From assembly GCA_023439505.1 (NCBI GenBank), contig JAEXNR010000021.1:62001-126000 (forward strand): DNA of 64,000 nucleotides, written 5' to 3'. The notes below the pieces were generated by a model. The model had not been told where the DNA came from. It did not search any database and worked only from the letters and a program-made list of their open reading frames with translations. This stretch comes from Bacillota bacterium (lineage in GTDB: Bacteria; Bacillota; Clostridia; Lachnospirales; Lachnospiraceae). Shown here piece by piece: positions 53,037-61,724 of this stretch (its first letter is position 1; each line of letters starts with the position of its first letter). The translations under genes and the position numbers were made by a program.

Positions 53037-53090
53037 CACACGGCAAATTTGTGCCAATGCCCAAATTCGCGGGCATTGGCAGCATGGAGG
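53037..53090 (+). promoter_or_regulatory. repeated 5' leader hairpin, copy B
   Basis: 54 nt ending at the ribosome site of the LysM-GH18 gene. TGCCAATGCCC (53052-53062) pairs perfectly with GGGCATTGGCA (53071-53081), 11 bp, loop of 8 nt. Compared with copy A (8371-8424), eight positions differ. Three of these are in the stem and all keep pairing. The reading frame through the element differs between the copies, so conservation is not due to coding. Confidence 0.78.
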
Positions 53091-53096
53091 GTTAAT

Positions 53097-54377
53097 ATGA
53101 TAATACATGTCGTTCAGGCGGGTGAAACCATTGATTCAATCGCACAAACCTATAAAAAATCGGCTGAAAGCATTATTCAGGATAATGAATTACCAAACCC
53201 ATATGATTTAGCTGCCGGCCAGGCTATTGTAATCGTTTATCCCAAAGAAATGTATACTATCCAAGAGGGAGATACATTAGAGGGGATTGCAGATTTATAT
53301 GACGTTTCGCTAATGCAGTTATTAAGAAATAATCCATATCTCTCCGAAAGAGATGTTCTCTTTCCGGGAGAAGCCATCGTAATCAGCTATGATGAAGTTA
53401 CAAAGACCGATATCGCAACAAACGGCTATGCTTTTCCTTATATTAATCCTATCATATTGAGAAAAACATTACCATACTTAACTTATCTCTCCATCTTCAG
53501 TTACTCCATTTCAGCAGAAGGAGAATTGAATGTCATAGAGGATACAGCGCTGATTCAACTTGCTAAGGAGTACGGGACAGCCCCGATTATGGTGATATCC
53601 AATATAACTGAGACAGGAATCGCAAACTACGATGCCCTGCATTATCTGCTGTACAATCAGGAAAGGAGAGAGAGTTTAATTGATCAAGTACTTCAAATTT
53701 TAAGGTCAAAAGGTTATTATGGCGTAAATATTGATATTCCAAATATACCGCCGGAAGACACCCAGGCTTTCAACAATATTATATCAGAAATAGCAGACCG
53801 CTTACATAACGAGAATTTTAAAATCTTTGTTACCATAACTCCGATCACATTTGAAATATACACTGAGTCCAGCCATCAACTCCCGGACGTCACAAAGATT
53901 AGCGAGAAGGTCGATGGGGTGAATTTATTATCGTATTCGTGGGGTCGTTCTTATGATATTCCCATCGAAATTATCCCCTTCTATGTATTCCGGTTTTTAT
54001 TAAACCTTAACACAAAAGAGGGGGAGCTAAATAAGATGAATGTGGGCATTTCAACCATAGGTTATATATGGGAGATACCTTATATTGAGGGAACATCGAA
54101 TGCAATTTCCATTACGAATACAAATGCCGTCGTGCTGGCCAGCGAGTCAAATGCTGCCATTTATTACAACCAAACGAACCAGACTTCTTACTTTTATATG
54201 TTTCAATACAATAATAATTCCTTTGTCTACTTTAATGATGCAAGAGGTATTGATGCCAGGGTAAGTTTGATACCGGAATATGGATTAAACGGCGTTACCA
54301 TATGGAATATCATGAATTATTTTGCACAAATGTTTCTTGTCATCAATACCCAGTATACCATAATAAAAGTATTATGA
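53097..54377 (+). CDS. LysM-GH18 protein of YaaH/SleL type, catalytic Glu missing
   Basis: 426 residues. Two LysM repeats (residues 3-48 and 51-97, HVVQAGETIDSIAQTY and YTIQEGDTLEGIADLY) are followed by a GH18 barrel (about 108-420). Spore enzymes of this kind cut cortex or coat peptidoglycan. The catalytic strand reads KGYYGVNIDIPNIPPED where NVDFE is expected: Asp213 is kept but the general-acid Glu is Pro215. It probably binds peptidoglycan or chitin-like glycans without cutting. No signal peptide, as usual for spore-coat members. The ATG at 53097 follows GGAGG; the frame opens earlier through the leader. Confidence 0.85.
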   Translation: MIIHVVQAGETIDSIAQTYKKSAESIIQDNELPNPYDLAAGQAIVIVYPKEMYTIQEGDTLEGIADLYDVSLMQLLRNNPYLSERDVLFPGEAIVISYDEVTKTDIATNGYAFPYINPIILRKTLPYLTYLSIFSYSISAEGELNVIEDTALIQLAKEYGTAPIMVISNITETGIANYDALHYLLYNQERRESLIDQVLQILRSKGYYGVNIDIPNIPPEDTQAFNNIISEIADRLHNENFKIFVTITPITFEIYTESSHQLPDVTKISEKVDGVNLLSYSWGRSYDIPIEIIPFYVFRFLLNLNTKEGELNKMNVGISTIGYIWEIPYIEGTSNAISITNTNAVVLASESNAAIYYNQTNQTSYFYMFQYNNNSFVYFNDARGIDARVSLIPEYGLNGVTIWNIMNYFAQMFLVINTQYTIIKVL

Positions 54378-54479
54378 ACTTTTACCCCGATGCGTTCCTC
54401 CCAGATCCCTAACATCCGGATTATTGTTTTCCCCCACATAATAATGGATCACAATGATTTTGGTCAATTCAAGTCCGAA

Positions 54480-55376
54480 TCAAATATTTATGAATAGACC
54501 TGTTATCAATGCGAAAAGGATCACAAATAACAAATATACAAGGAACTGTCGAAGACCCAATACAATTTTAACAGCGCCCAGATTTGTAATTTTTGTAGCC
54601 GGCCCGGTGATCATAAATGCTGCAGCGGATCCCATGCTCATACCGTCATAAAGCCATTGCTGCAATAAAGGAATGGTTCCTCCTCCACACACATAGAGCG
54701 GTACACCAATGGTAGCAGCCATCAGTACTCCAAATCCCTCATTTTTACCAAACAGTTTTGCGAAAGCATCTACCGGGACATATCTTTGAAACAATGCGGA
54801 TAAGACAATTCCAAAAAGAAAGTACATCCCGGTAGCTTTCACATTCCTTCCGAAATTTTTAAGTAAGCGCGCCAGGATATTCGGATCCGTATCACGGCTT
54901 TTTGGTTTTGCAATCGTGGAAAAATTAAAAAAAGATTTTTTCCTGTAACATATGTATACCAGCAATCCCGCTGCAATCCCACACAGAAAACAGACCGATA
55001 TCCGCACGATCAATGCCTTCATACCTAATACAGCACTGTAAATTATCAGCTGCGGATTAAGGAGAATGGAAGACATCATAAAGGCAGCCAGCCAGTCCTC
55101 TCTCATCCCCTTTGCCCAAAAGGATGCTGCAATCGGAATCGTTCCATACATGCAGAGTGGGGAAGCTATCCCGATCAAACATGCCGGTACAATCCCAAAC
55201 AAGCCCATCCTTTTCTCCTTTAATTTATGAAACAGATGATGTATCGGTTCTTTGCAAAACACTGATACCATTGAACCAATGACCATACCGAGCAGCCAGT
55301 ATGGAAAGATCTGATTTAATTGAATATTAAAATAATACCATAGATAAATGAATTCCCTATGTAATATATTAATCAT
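54480..55376 (-). CDS. ArsP/UPF0718-type permease
   Basis: 298 residues with eight or so membrane spans. It has the duplicated family motifs SPLCMYGTIPIAASF and VPLYVCGGGTIPLLQQW, a GPATKITNLGA segment and a soluble loop around 150-170. Members export methylarsenicals or are linked to thiol/metal handling. The start overlaps the end of the lipoprotein gene by 8 bp, so the two are co-translated. Substrate open. Confidence 0.82.
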   Translation of the reverse strand: MINILHREFIYLWYYFNIQLNQIFPYWLLGMVIGSMVSVFCKEPIHHLFHKLKEKRMGLFGIVPACLIGIASPLCMYGTIPIAASFWAKGMREDWLAAFMMSSILLNPQLIIYSAVLGMKALIVRISVCFLCGIAAGLLVYICYRKKSFFNFSTIAKPKSRDTDPNILARLLKNFGRNVKATGMYFLFGIVLSALFQRYVPVDAFAKLFGKNEGFGVLMAATIGVPLYVCGGGTIPLLQQWLYDGMSMGSAAAFMITGPATKITNLGAVKIVLGLRQFLVYLLFVILFALITGLFINI

Positions 55377-56478
55377 TAAGTTTCACCAAATCATACTTAC
55401 GGCTGCCAAGACCTATTTTTTCTGCATTTTCCAGGGTATGAAGTCCATTCATTTGTTCAATTCGTTTCACAAGTGTTTCTTTGCCTTCGGCAGCATATAC
55501 AAGATCAATACAAGCCTGATCCAACGCCACCGGGTCTGTAGAAGAAAGAATTCCTATATCATGAATATCCGGTTCGGCCGGTCTTCCATTACAATCACAG
55601 TCAATACTGATCCTGTTCATAACATTGATATAGACAATATTTTTTCCGTTATCCAAACTGTCAGACACAGCCTTACCTGCTTCCGCCATGGATTCCAGGA
55701 AGGCATCCTGTACTCCTCCCCACATACTTTTATTGCTCTTTCCTGCTGTATGGATCAGACATTTGCCTTCTCTTGAACCAATTCCTATGGAAATATTTTT
55801 AATTGCTCCTCCAAACCCCGCCATCTGATGCCCTTTAAAATGCGAGAGCACAAGAAATGAATCATAGTTCGCAAAATTGGCACCCACAAGATCTTCTTTC
55901 AGATGAGTTCCTCCATTTACCGGGAGACTGATCGATCCGTCAGCATCCATGATATCCACTGTGGCGATCTCTGTAAAGCCATGATCCTTTGCCACCTGCA
56001 GATGCATGGCTGTCTCACCCCGAGAACCGCCATATGCCGTATTGCATTCCACAATCGTACCCTCCACATGCTGTACAAGATCTTTAATCAATTCCGGTTT
56101 CAGATAGTTACTGGCGGGAGGTTCCCCTGTACTAAGTTTTACTGCAACCTTTCCTTTCGGTGTCCAGCCAAGAGCTTCATATACTGCCATCAACCCTTCC
56201 GGGGTGATATCGGTTGTCATATAAACTTTTGGTGCCTCTTGAGGTAATTGACCTGTCTCGTTTGAACCTGCAGAAGGTGTCTGTTCCGTGTTAACATCTG
56301 TTTCTGAGCTTTCTATGTCTGGACTATCCTCCTGCAAATTCTCTGAACTCACGCTTTCTGCTTCTGAAAGATCATTTTTTACTTCCGCTTCCTTATTTCG
56401 CGAAGTATTTCCACACGCGATCAGGAAAAATGTTACGAGAAGTAGTAAACCCAAACCAATGGCTCTTTTCCGTTTCAT
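55369..56478 (-). CDS. DUF362 lipoprotein
   Basis: 369 residues. Lipoprotein signal with LIACGNT (Cys22), then a Glu/Ser-rich linker (about 25-85) and a DUF362 domain (VAVKLSTGEPPASNYLKPEL, ECNTAYGGSRGETAMHLQVA, LSHFKGHQMAGFGGAIKNIS, STDPVALDQACIDL). DUF362 is often found with ferredoxin domains; here that part is absent. The role is unknown. It is co-translated with the permease (8-bp overlap). A two-component system lies 196 bp upstream on the same strand. Confidence 0.82.
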   Translation of the reverse strand: MKRKRAIGLGLLLLVTFFLIACGNTSRNKEAEVKNDLSEAESVSSENLQEDSPDIESSETDVNTEQTPSAGSNETGQLPQEAPKVYMTTDITPEGLMAVYEALGWTPKGKVAVKLSTGEPPASNYLKPELIKDLVQHVEGTIVECNTAYGGSRGETAMHLQVAKDHGFTEIATVDIMDADGSISLPVNGGTHLKEDLVGANFANYDSFLVLSHFKGHQMAGFGGAIKNISIGIGSREGKCLIHTAGKSNKSMWGGVQDAFLESMAEAGKAVSDSLDNGKNIVYINVMNRISIDCDCNGRPAEPDIHDIGILSSTDPVALDQACIDLVYAAEGKETLVKRIEQMNGLHTLENAEKIGLGSRKYDLVKLND

Positions 56479-56653
56479 CTCTCACACGCTCCATTCTAAT
56501 TATTCTTTTCAACAGTTCTGCTGTATTAATATGCATTTGAACGCCATTAATTTAATGCAAAAATGTGAGAAATTTGTGAGAAAAAAGGTAGAATTTTATG
56601 AAGTGTAATCTTTCCTTCTTTCAATCCAGTTTTTTTATACTGCAATTGATGCG

Positions 56654-56692
56654 TTCTGGTTTACGCAATGCGTATCAGTACTCAAACCAGAA
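56654..56692 (-). repeat. inverted repeat over the kinase stop codon
   Basis: TTCTGGTTT and AAACCAGAA can pair around the stop of the kinase gene, with a small ACGCAATGCGT hairpin inside. There is no T tract on the minus strand. The 56479-56674 gap shows no gene. Confidence 0.45.
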
Positions 56693-58099
56693 GGTGGTAA
56701 GATCTTCTTTGCTTTCTACCCCATACTGCATGTCGTGTGCATTTAAAAATGTGCTGACTATGGAAAGGCCGATACCGGTTCCTTTTTTGCGGCCGCCATG
56801 ATGCTGACTACGCTGATATCTTTCCCAGATGATGGTCAGGTCCTCTTTTGGAATCGGTATCCCCGGATTGATGACAGATACCCGAACCCTTTGATTCGAT
56901 TTCTCGACCACAATGGAAATTCTCCCCCCATAGGCGGTATGATTGATGGCATTATTCAATAGATTTCGCATAACCTGACAAATTTTCATTGCATCTACAT
57001 AAACAGGATTCTCCTTTGGTGTGATCTCCAGCTCCATAGTAATTCCATATTCAGCAGCGTTTGGCTCGCAGTGGGCTACCTCAGACGCTACAATTTCATT
57101 CAGATTGTACCAGGACTTTTTTAGTTGGATATACCCCGCCTGCAATTGGGAATAATCCAGTATGTCGCTGACCATTTCGCTCATACGGCCAGCTTCCTGA
57201 ATAATTAAATTAAGGTTATCATTCCGCTTATCCTCATTTTCCCAGTTAATATCCCTTACCATCTCCGCATATCCACGGATCAGCGCCAATGGAGAGCGAA
57301 GCTCATGGGACACATTGGCTATCACCTCTTTACGTAGAATATCCACTCGCCGGAGAGCCTGACTAAGTGCATCAACCGAATCAGATAATTGACCAAGCTC
57401 ATCCCCTCGCGAAAGTCCGGGTGTTGCGCTTAGTTCACCTTTTGTCAGTTTGTCTATCGTGCCTTTTATCCTGCGAATTGGCTTCATAAAATGTCGCGAC
57501 AGCAATGCAGCCAAAATAGCTGCGGCTAATGACAGCACTATACTTAATGTCAAAAGCTGGCCTCGGTTAATGCTAAGTACCGTATTCAATTGATCCATGG
57601 AATGATACAAAACAATCAAAGCCCGCTGATTCTCGTATATCACCGGAATGCCAATTTCAAGAGCTAACGGTTCAGAGCTGTACTGAATAATTTTATGATA
57701 CGATATTCCCCGGAAAACCTTTTGGTATTCATCACTCTTCACCAGATAACTTAGAAATTCGTTGATCGACTCCAAAGAGTTCTCATCCTGCAGTCTATAT
57801 CCTAAACTATATAGCGCAAGCAACTTGCCTTTCACATCGATGATCATCATTTTACCGTTCGTGGACTTGCTTAGTGTGGATAGCAATTGATCATGATCGG
57901 TGAGTTTTGTTGCTTTTACTTTTCGTATCAAAGGCTGTAAACGACTTTGCACCTCTTCGGCAGTGGAATCTACATAGTTTCGTTCAAACAAAAAGATCTG
58001 CACCACCCACATGAAGGCAATACTAAGTATCACCAGAAGCATCATAATCAGCCACAATCGTACTACAATCCCGGATCTCCAGGGCCATCTCCTGTCCAT
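56675..58099 (-). CDS. sensor histidine kinase (HAMP, PhoR/ResE type)
   Basis: 474 residues. Spans lie near residues 14-37 and 175-195 around an outer domain of about 130 residues. A HAMP linker (RHFMKPIRRIKGTIDKLTKG) follows, then NVSHELRSPLALIRGYAEMV as phospho-acceptor box, LLNNAINHT, and GTGIGLSIV. The GxGxG DxG box region reads SVINPGIPIPKED, with Asn-Pro in place of DxG, a mild departure. The ATG at 58099 is one base past the regulator's stop, so translation is coupled. A TTG nine codons earlier is less likely. Confidence 0.88.
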   Translation of the reverse strand: MDRRWPWRSGIVVRLWLIMMLLVILSIAFMWVVQIFLFERNYVDSTAEEVQSRLQPLIRKVKATKLTDHDQLLSTLSKSTNGKMMIIDVKGKLLALYSLGYRLQDENSLESINEFLSYLVKSDEYQKVFRGISYHKIIQYSSEPLALEIGIPVIYENQRALIVLYHSMDQLNTVLSINRGQLLTLSIVLSLAAAILAALLSRHFMKPIRRIKGTIDKLTKGELSATPGLSRGDELGQLSDSVDALSQALRRVDILRKEVIANVSHELRSPLALIRGYAEMVRDINWENEDKRNDNLNLIIQEAGRMSEMVSDILDYSQLQAGYIQLKKSWYNLNEIVASEVAHCEPNAAEYGITMELEITPKENPVYVDAMKICQVMRNLLNNAINHTAYGGRISIVVEKSNQRVRVSVINPGIPIPKEDLTIIWERYQRSQHHGGRKKGTGIGLSIVSTFLNAHDMQYGVESKEDLTTFWFEY

Positions 58100-58100
58100 C

Positions 58101-58766
58101 TTATTTATGTTCAAATTTATACCCAACCCCCCATGTAGTTTGAATAACTTTTCTGAAGTCCCCCAGGTGCTCCCGAAGTGATTTGATATGGGTATCTACT
58201 GTCCGTACGTCCCCATAATAATCATATCCCCATACCTTATTCAACAGCTGTTCCCGGGTAAGAACAAGTCTCTCATTCTGTGCAAGATATAATAGAAGAT
58301 CGAACTCTTTGGGCGGCAGGTTAAATAGCTTTTCACCTGCGGTAACTGTTCTGAACCCCGGAGAGATACAAAGTTCTCCAAATCTAAGCATCCCGCAGGA
58401 TTTTGTCCCGCTACGCTTGAGTACTGCACCAATACGAGCCATCAATTCCTTAGGGCTGAATGGCTTTAATACATAATCGTCTGCTCCTAGATGAAACCCC
58501 AATAGCTTATCATATTCCTCGCTTCGGGAGGTCAACATAATCACCGGAACCTGACTTTCCTTACGTATTTCAACCAACGTTTCAAATCCATCGAACTCCG
58601 GCATCATGACATCCAGTATAATGATATCAAATTGTATGCTATTTATTTTCTCTATCGCTTTCTGGCCGTTTTCTGACTCCTCGCACTGATATCCTGCCAA
58701 TTCAGCATAGGTCAGAACCAGTTTCCTAAGATGGATATCATCATCCACAATTAATAATTTTGGCAT
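58101..58766 (-). CDS. OmpR-family response regulator
   Basis: 221 residues: LLIVDDD, phospho-acceptor in ILDVMMPEFDG, YVLKPFSPKEL, then a winged helix (LFNLPPKEFDLLLYLAQNE ... VDTHIKSLREHLGD ... TWGVGYKFE). GGGGGG lies just ahead of two adjacent ATGs; the second (58766) has the better spacing. It pairs with the next gene. The DUF362 and permease genes downstream may be targets. Confidence 0.9.
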   Translation of the reverse strand: MPKLLIVDDDIHLRKLVLTYAELAGYQCEESENGQKAIEKINSIQFDIIILDVMMPEFDGFETLVEIRKESQVPVIMLTSRSEEYDKLLGFHLGADDYVLKPFSPKELMARIGAVLKRSGTKSCGMLRFGELCISPGFRTVTAGEKLFNLPPKEFDLLLYLAQNERLVLTREQLLNKVWGYDYYGDVRTVDTHIKSLREHLGDFRKVIQTTWGVGYKFEHK

Positions 58767-58909
58767 CATGATCCCCCCTCTTTGTGGTTTTCCCCCCCAT
58801 AGTCAGCTCCTCCTCATACGTAATATGTGTAATTGAATTATAGCATAACAATTCCATTTTGTGCCATATATTCTCTTAAAAAGGAGATTGAACTTTTAAA
58901 ATGTTCCGT

Positions 58910-58953
58910 AAAAAAAGCGCTGCGCATCGCCCTGGTCCGGCTTTTGTGCAGCG
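58910..58953 (-). terminator. terminator of the arabinoside operon
   Basis: On the minus strand CGCTGCACA pairs with TGCGCAGCG (9 bp with one wobble) and C-TTTTTTT follows. It lies 23 bp past the GH51 stop. Confidence 0.9.
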
Positions 58954-58975
58954 TTTTAGCTTTTATTTGAATTCA

Positions 58976-60874
58976 TCAGCTTTTGCTGTGATTCTTTTCA
59001 TCCCTATATTCTATTTGAAAGGCGTAGGAAGAATGTGGTAAAAGTTCCACACGATTGCTATTGCAGGTCTCCTCCTCTAAGGTAATTAAATCCGGATGTT
59101 CCAATGAATTTTTTGCTAATATATCTTCATTCCAAATTCTCTGGATTTGCTTTATGCGACAGTCAGGTATTTCAAGCTCTGCTGTCTCGTTATAATGACG
59201 ATTAACAGCAAAAACGATGATTTCATTCTGAGCATTTCTGCAGCAGACGATATCAACAAATGGTACATGCTCCAAGGATTCTAAAGTTTTAAGAGCCGGT
59301 GTGTCATATGTATCACAATCATATTCGCATTCCAAAACCACTTCCGGTTTTGCCTTTGCATACATTTTGATCAAATGATAAGAAGCTGTTCCATATGCTT
59401 CTCCTCTGCTGCTTCGAATGATTCCGCCCGGCCAGCCATTGATCAGATCCGAAGCATTGGTCATATTGATATCGTTTGCATTTCGTAAAAAGACATTTAA
59501 CAATCCTGCATTTGCGATAAGTGCCTCTATGGTCTGCTCCCGTTCCGATTTATCCTGCTCCCCATAATTACAATTCCATTCTGTTACAGCAATCGGCACC
59601 TTATATCCTGCTTCCTCCATCGTTTGGACTGTCAGCCGGAGAACTTTTTCCTGTTTTACCGGTGCTGCCACAACAGCTTCATATAATTCCTTGTTATCAA
59701 TGGTTGACGAATCAATCAGAGGCGCATAAAAGTGTAAGGTCAGTGCTTGAAGGCACTCTTTTCCTTCTGATAATACAGTTCTGTTCCATTCCTGATCCAG
59801 ATTACCACCATCACCTCCGCAAGCCAATAAAGTGATCTCCGGATCTTTTTGTTTCATTGCCATCGCAAATTTTTGATACTTTTGTATATATGATTTGGCG
59901 TCACAATGGCCAATCTCCCAAGTTCCAAATACTTCATTGCCAATCTCCCAGTATCTAACATGATAAGGCTCAGGATGTCCATTCCCTGCTCGTTTTTTTC
60001 CATATACGGAATTAATATCTCCATTGCAATACTCTACCCAATTCGCTGCGTCCTCAGGGGTCGAGGAACCAAAATTAACACATATTAATGGCTCACAGTC
60101 GATTTCTCTGCAAAGTGCAAGGTACTCATCCGTACCAAATTGATTCTGCTCAATCCCACCCCAGTGTTTGTTCTCTCTGCTTGGCCGATGGTCCCTTGCT
60201 CCGATTCCATCCTCCCAGAAATAGCAGTCGGCTACGCACCCTCCGGGAAACCTCATGATACCGGGCTCTAAGTCTTTAATATATTCCATTACAGTTTTCC
60301 AAACGCCCAGATATGCACTCGCAGGCATAAGAGAAGATTGATCAAACCAGACTGTTCCCTTACCATCGATCAGATACTGTATGGAAGCATTTTCCTCATC
60401 CTTCTTATTTAAATATGTGAATTCGCATTTGTACCATTCACCAGGATTCCCTTCATACTTCTTCTCAAAAAGTATGTTATTTGAAGATGATAAGATTCTA
60501 ATGATTAACGATGATTTTTTCTCACAATAGGTCCAAAGATAACCTTTATACTCTTCATTTTTATATAGTTTTAAATTCTCCTGCCGGATACCACCTGCCT
60601 GATCCAGTCCATTGGTGATTTTTTGAGATTGTCTTGGCGCAAAACAGCGCTTTGTATCCAGCTGGCATTGTATTTCTTCTCCATATACCACCCAGGGAAA
60701 CGATATTCCGCTCTGATCCGGGGCACTGTTTTCAAACCCACGTGATATCAACAGTTCAGCCCATAGACCCGGGTCAATACAATCATACATATACTCCAGA
60801 AAATGACCAAATAGATATTTGGGAACGATGCCTCTTACTTTTTCCGGGTGTACTTTAAGTGTTATCTTTTTCAT
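58976..60874 (-). CDS. GH51 alpha-L-arabinofuranosidase
   Basis: 632 residues. The N-terminal part (FGHFLEYMYDCIDPGLWAEL) leads into an inserted beta-sandwich (about 90-180, CBM4_9-like) and the GH51 barrel: PGIMRFPGGCVADCYFWEDG, acid/base Glu in RYWEIGNEVFG and nucleophile Glu in IAVTEWNCNY. A C-terminal beta domain ends the protein. No signal peptide, so it removes arabinofuranosyl groups from short imported oligosaccharides. It lies 7 bp behind the permease gene in the same operon. The ribosome site is weak (GGAT). Confidence 0.9.
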   Translation of the reverse strand: MKKITLKVHPEKVRGIVPKYLFGHFLEYMYDCIDPGLWAELLISRGFENSAPDQSGISFPWVVYGEEIQCQLDTKRCFAPRQSQKITNGLDQAGGIRQENLKLYKNEEYKGYLWTYCEKKSSLIIRILSSSNNILFEKKYEGNPGEWYKCEFTYLNKKDEENASIQYLIDGKGTVWFDQSSLMPASAYLGVWKTVMEYIKDLEPGIMRFPGGCVADCYFWEDGIGARDHRPSRENKHWGGIEQNQFGTDEYLALCREIDCEPLICVNFGSSTPEDAANWVEYCNGDINSVYGKKRAGNGHPEPYHVRYWEIGNEVFGTWEIGHCDAKSYIQKYQKFAMAMKQKDPEITLLACGGDGGNLDQEWNRTVLSEGKECLQALTLHFYAPLIDSSTIDNKELYEAVVAAPVKQEKVLRLTVQTMEEAGYKVPIAVTEWNCNYGEQDKSEREQTIEALIANAGLLNVFLRNANDINMTNASDLINGWPGGIIRSSRGEAYGTASYHLIKMYAKAKPEVVLECEYDCDTYDTPALKTLESLEHVPFVDIVCCRNAQNEIIVFAVNRHYNETAELEIPDCRIKQIQRIWNEDILAKNSLEHPDLITLEEETCNSNRVELLPHSSYAFQIEYRDEKNHSKS

Positions 60875-60881
60875 AAAATAA

Positions 60882-61712
60882 TTATCCTTTCATACCTGTC
60901 ATTGCAATTCCCTGAACAAATGATTTCTGCGCCAGGCAATAAGCGATAAAAATTGGAAGCAGTGAGAGTAATGAACCCGCCATCAAAATTCCGTATTCCA
61001 CTACATGAGTTCCCATAAATGATGCCAATCCCGCTGCCAGTGTTTTCATATTTGGCCTTGTTGCTATAATAAGAGGATATAGAAGATCATTCCAGTTAAA
61101 CATAAAGTGGAAAATGAGTAGTGTTACAATCGCCGGTTTACACAGTGGCATCATGATCTTTCTGTATATTTGGAACTCTGTACAGCCATCGATTCTCGAA
61201 GCCTCTTCCAGCCCAACCGGCAGTGATACAAAAAATTGCCTCATCATAAAGATTCCGAATGCATTGGTTGCTCTCGGTAATATCAGGCCTGCATAGGTAT
61301 TAAGCAGTTTCAGATGAAATAATTCTGAATACAGTGGCACCATGATAACCTGGAACGGTATCATCAACGTCAGTAAAACGAATGTAAATAAAATATTGCG
61401 TCCCCTAAAATGTAATCGTGCAAATGCATAACCGGACATGCTGTCAAACAAAATAGAACATGCGGTTACTGCACCGGCAAAAATCAGTGTATTTTTATAG
61501 TAGGCCAAAAACGGTATACGATCCCAAATCCTTTTAAAGTTATCCAACGAATAATTTCCGGAAAACAGGACGGGTGGAAAACTCCTGATATCTGCTTCAT
61601 TTTTGAATGAGGTAATTAACATCCAGATAAACGGATACACCATCAGAAAAGCTACCATCAGTAATATGAAACAAACGATGATTTGTCCGATTGTTATTTT
61701 ATTCTTTTTCAC
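60882..61712 (-). CDS. sugar ABC permease (MalG/AraQ-like)
   Basis: 276 residues with six membrane spans, start MKKNKITIGQIIVCFILL, EAA loop EEASRIDGCTEFQIYRKIMMP and the usual tail AQKSFVQGIAMTGMKG. The start is a GTG with AGGAGG 7 nt ahead. It works with the permease encoded 12 bp upstream and the binding protein at the window edge. An ATPase gene is not in view. Confidence 0.92.
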   Translation of the reverse strand: MKKNKITIGQIIVCFILLMVAFLMVYPFIWMLITSFKNEADIRSFPPVLFSGNYSLDNFKRIWDRIPFLAYYKNTLIFAGAVTACSILFDSMSGYAFARLHFRGRNILFTFVLLTLMIPFQVIMVPLYSELFHLKLLNTYAGLILPRATNAFGIFMMRQFFVSLPVGLEEASRIDGCTEFQIYRKIMMPLCKPAIVTLLIFHFMFNWNDLLYPLIIATRPNMKTLAAGLASFMGTHVVEYGILMAGSLLSLLPIFIAYCLAQKSFVQGIAMTGMKG

Positions 61713-61724
61713 AGCATATCCTCC

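Noticed and set aside
53049..53096. N-terminal extension of the LysM-GH18 protein through the leader element
   Set aside because: It would start at TTG inside the hairpin. GGAGG directly before 53097 and the LysM start there decide otherwise.
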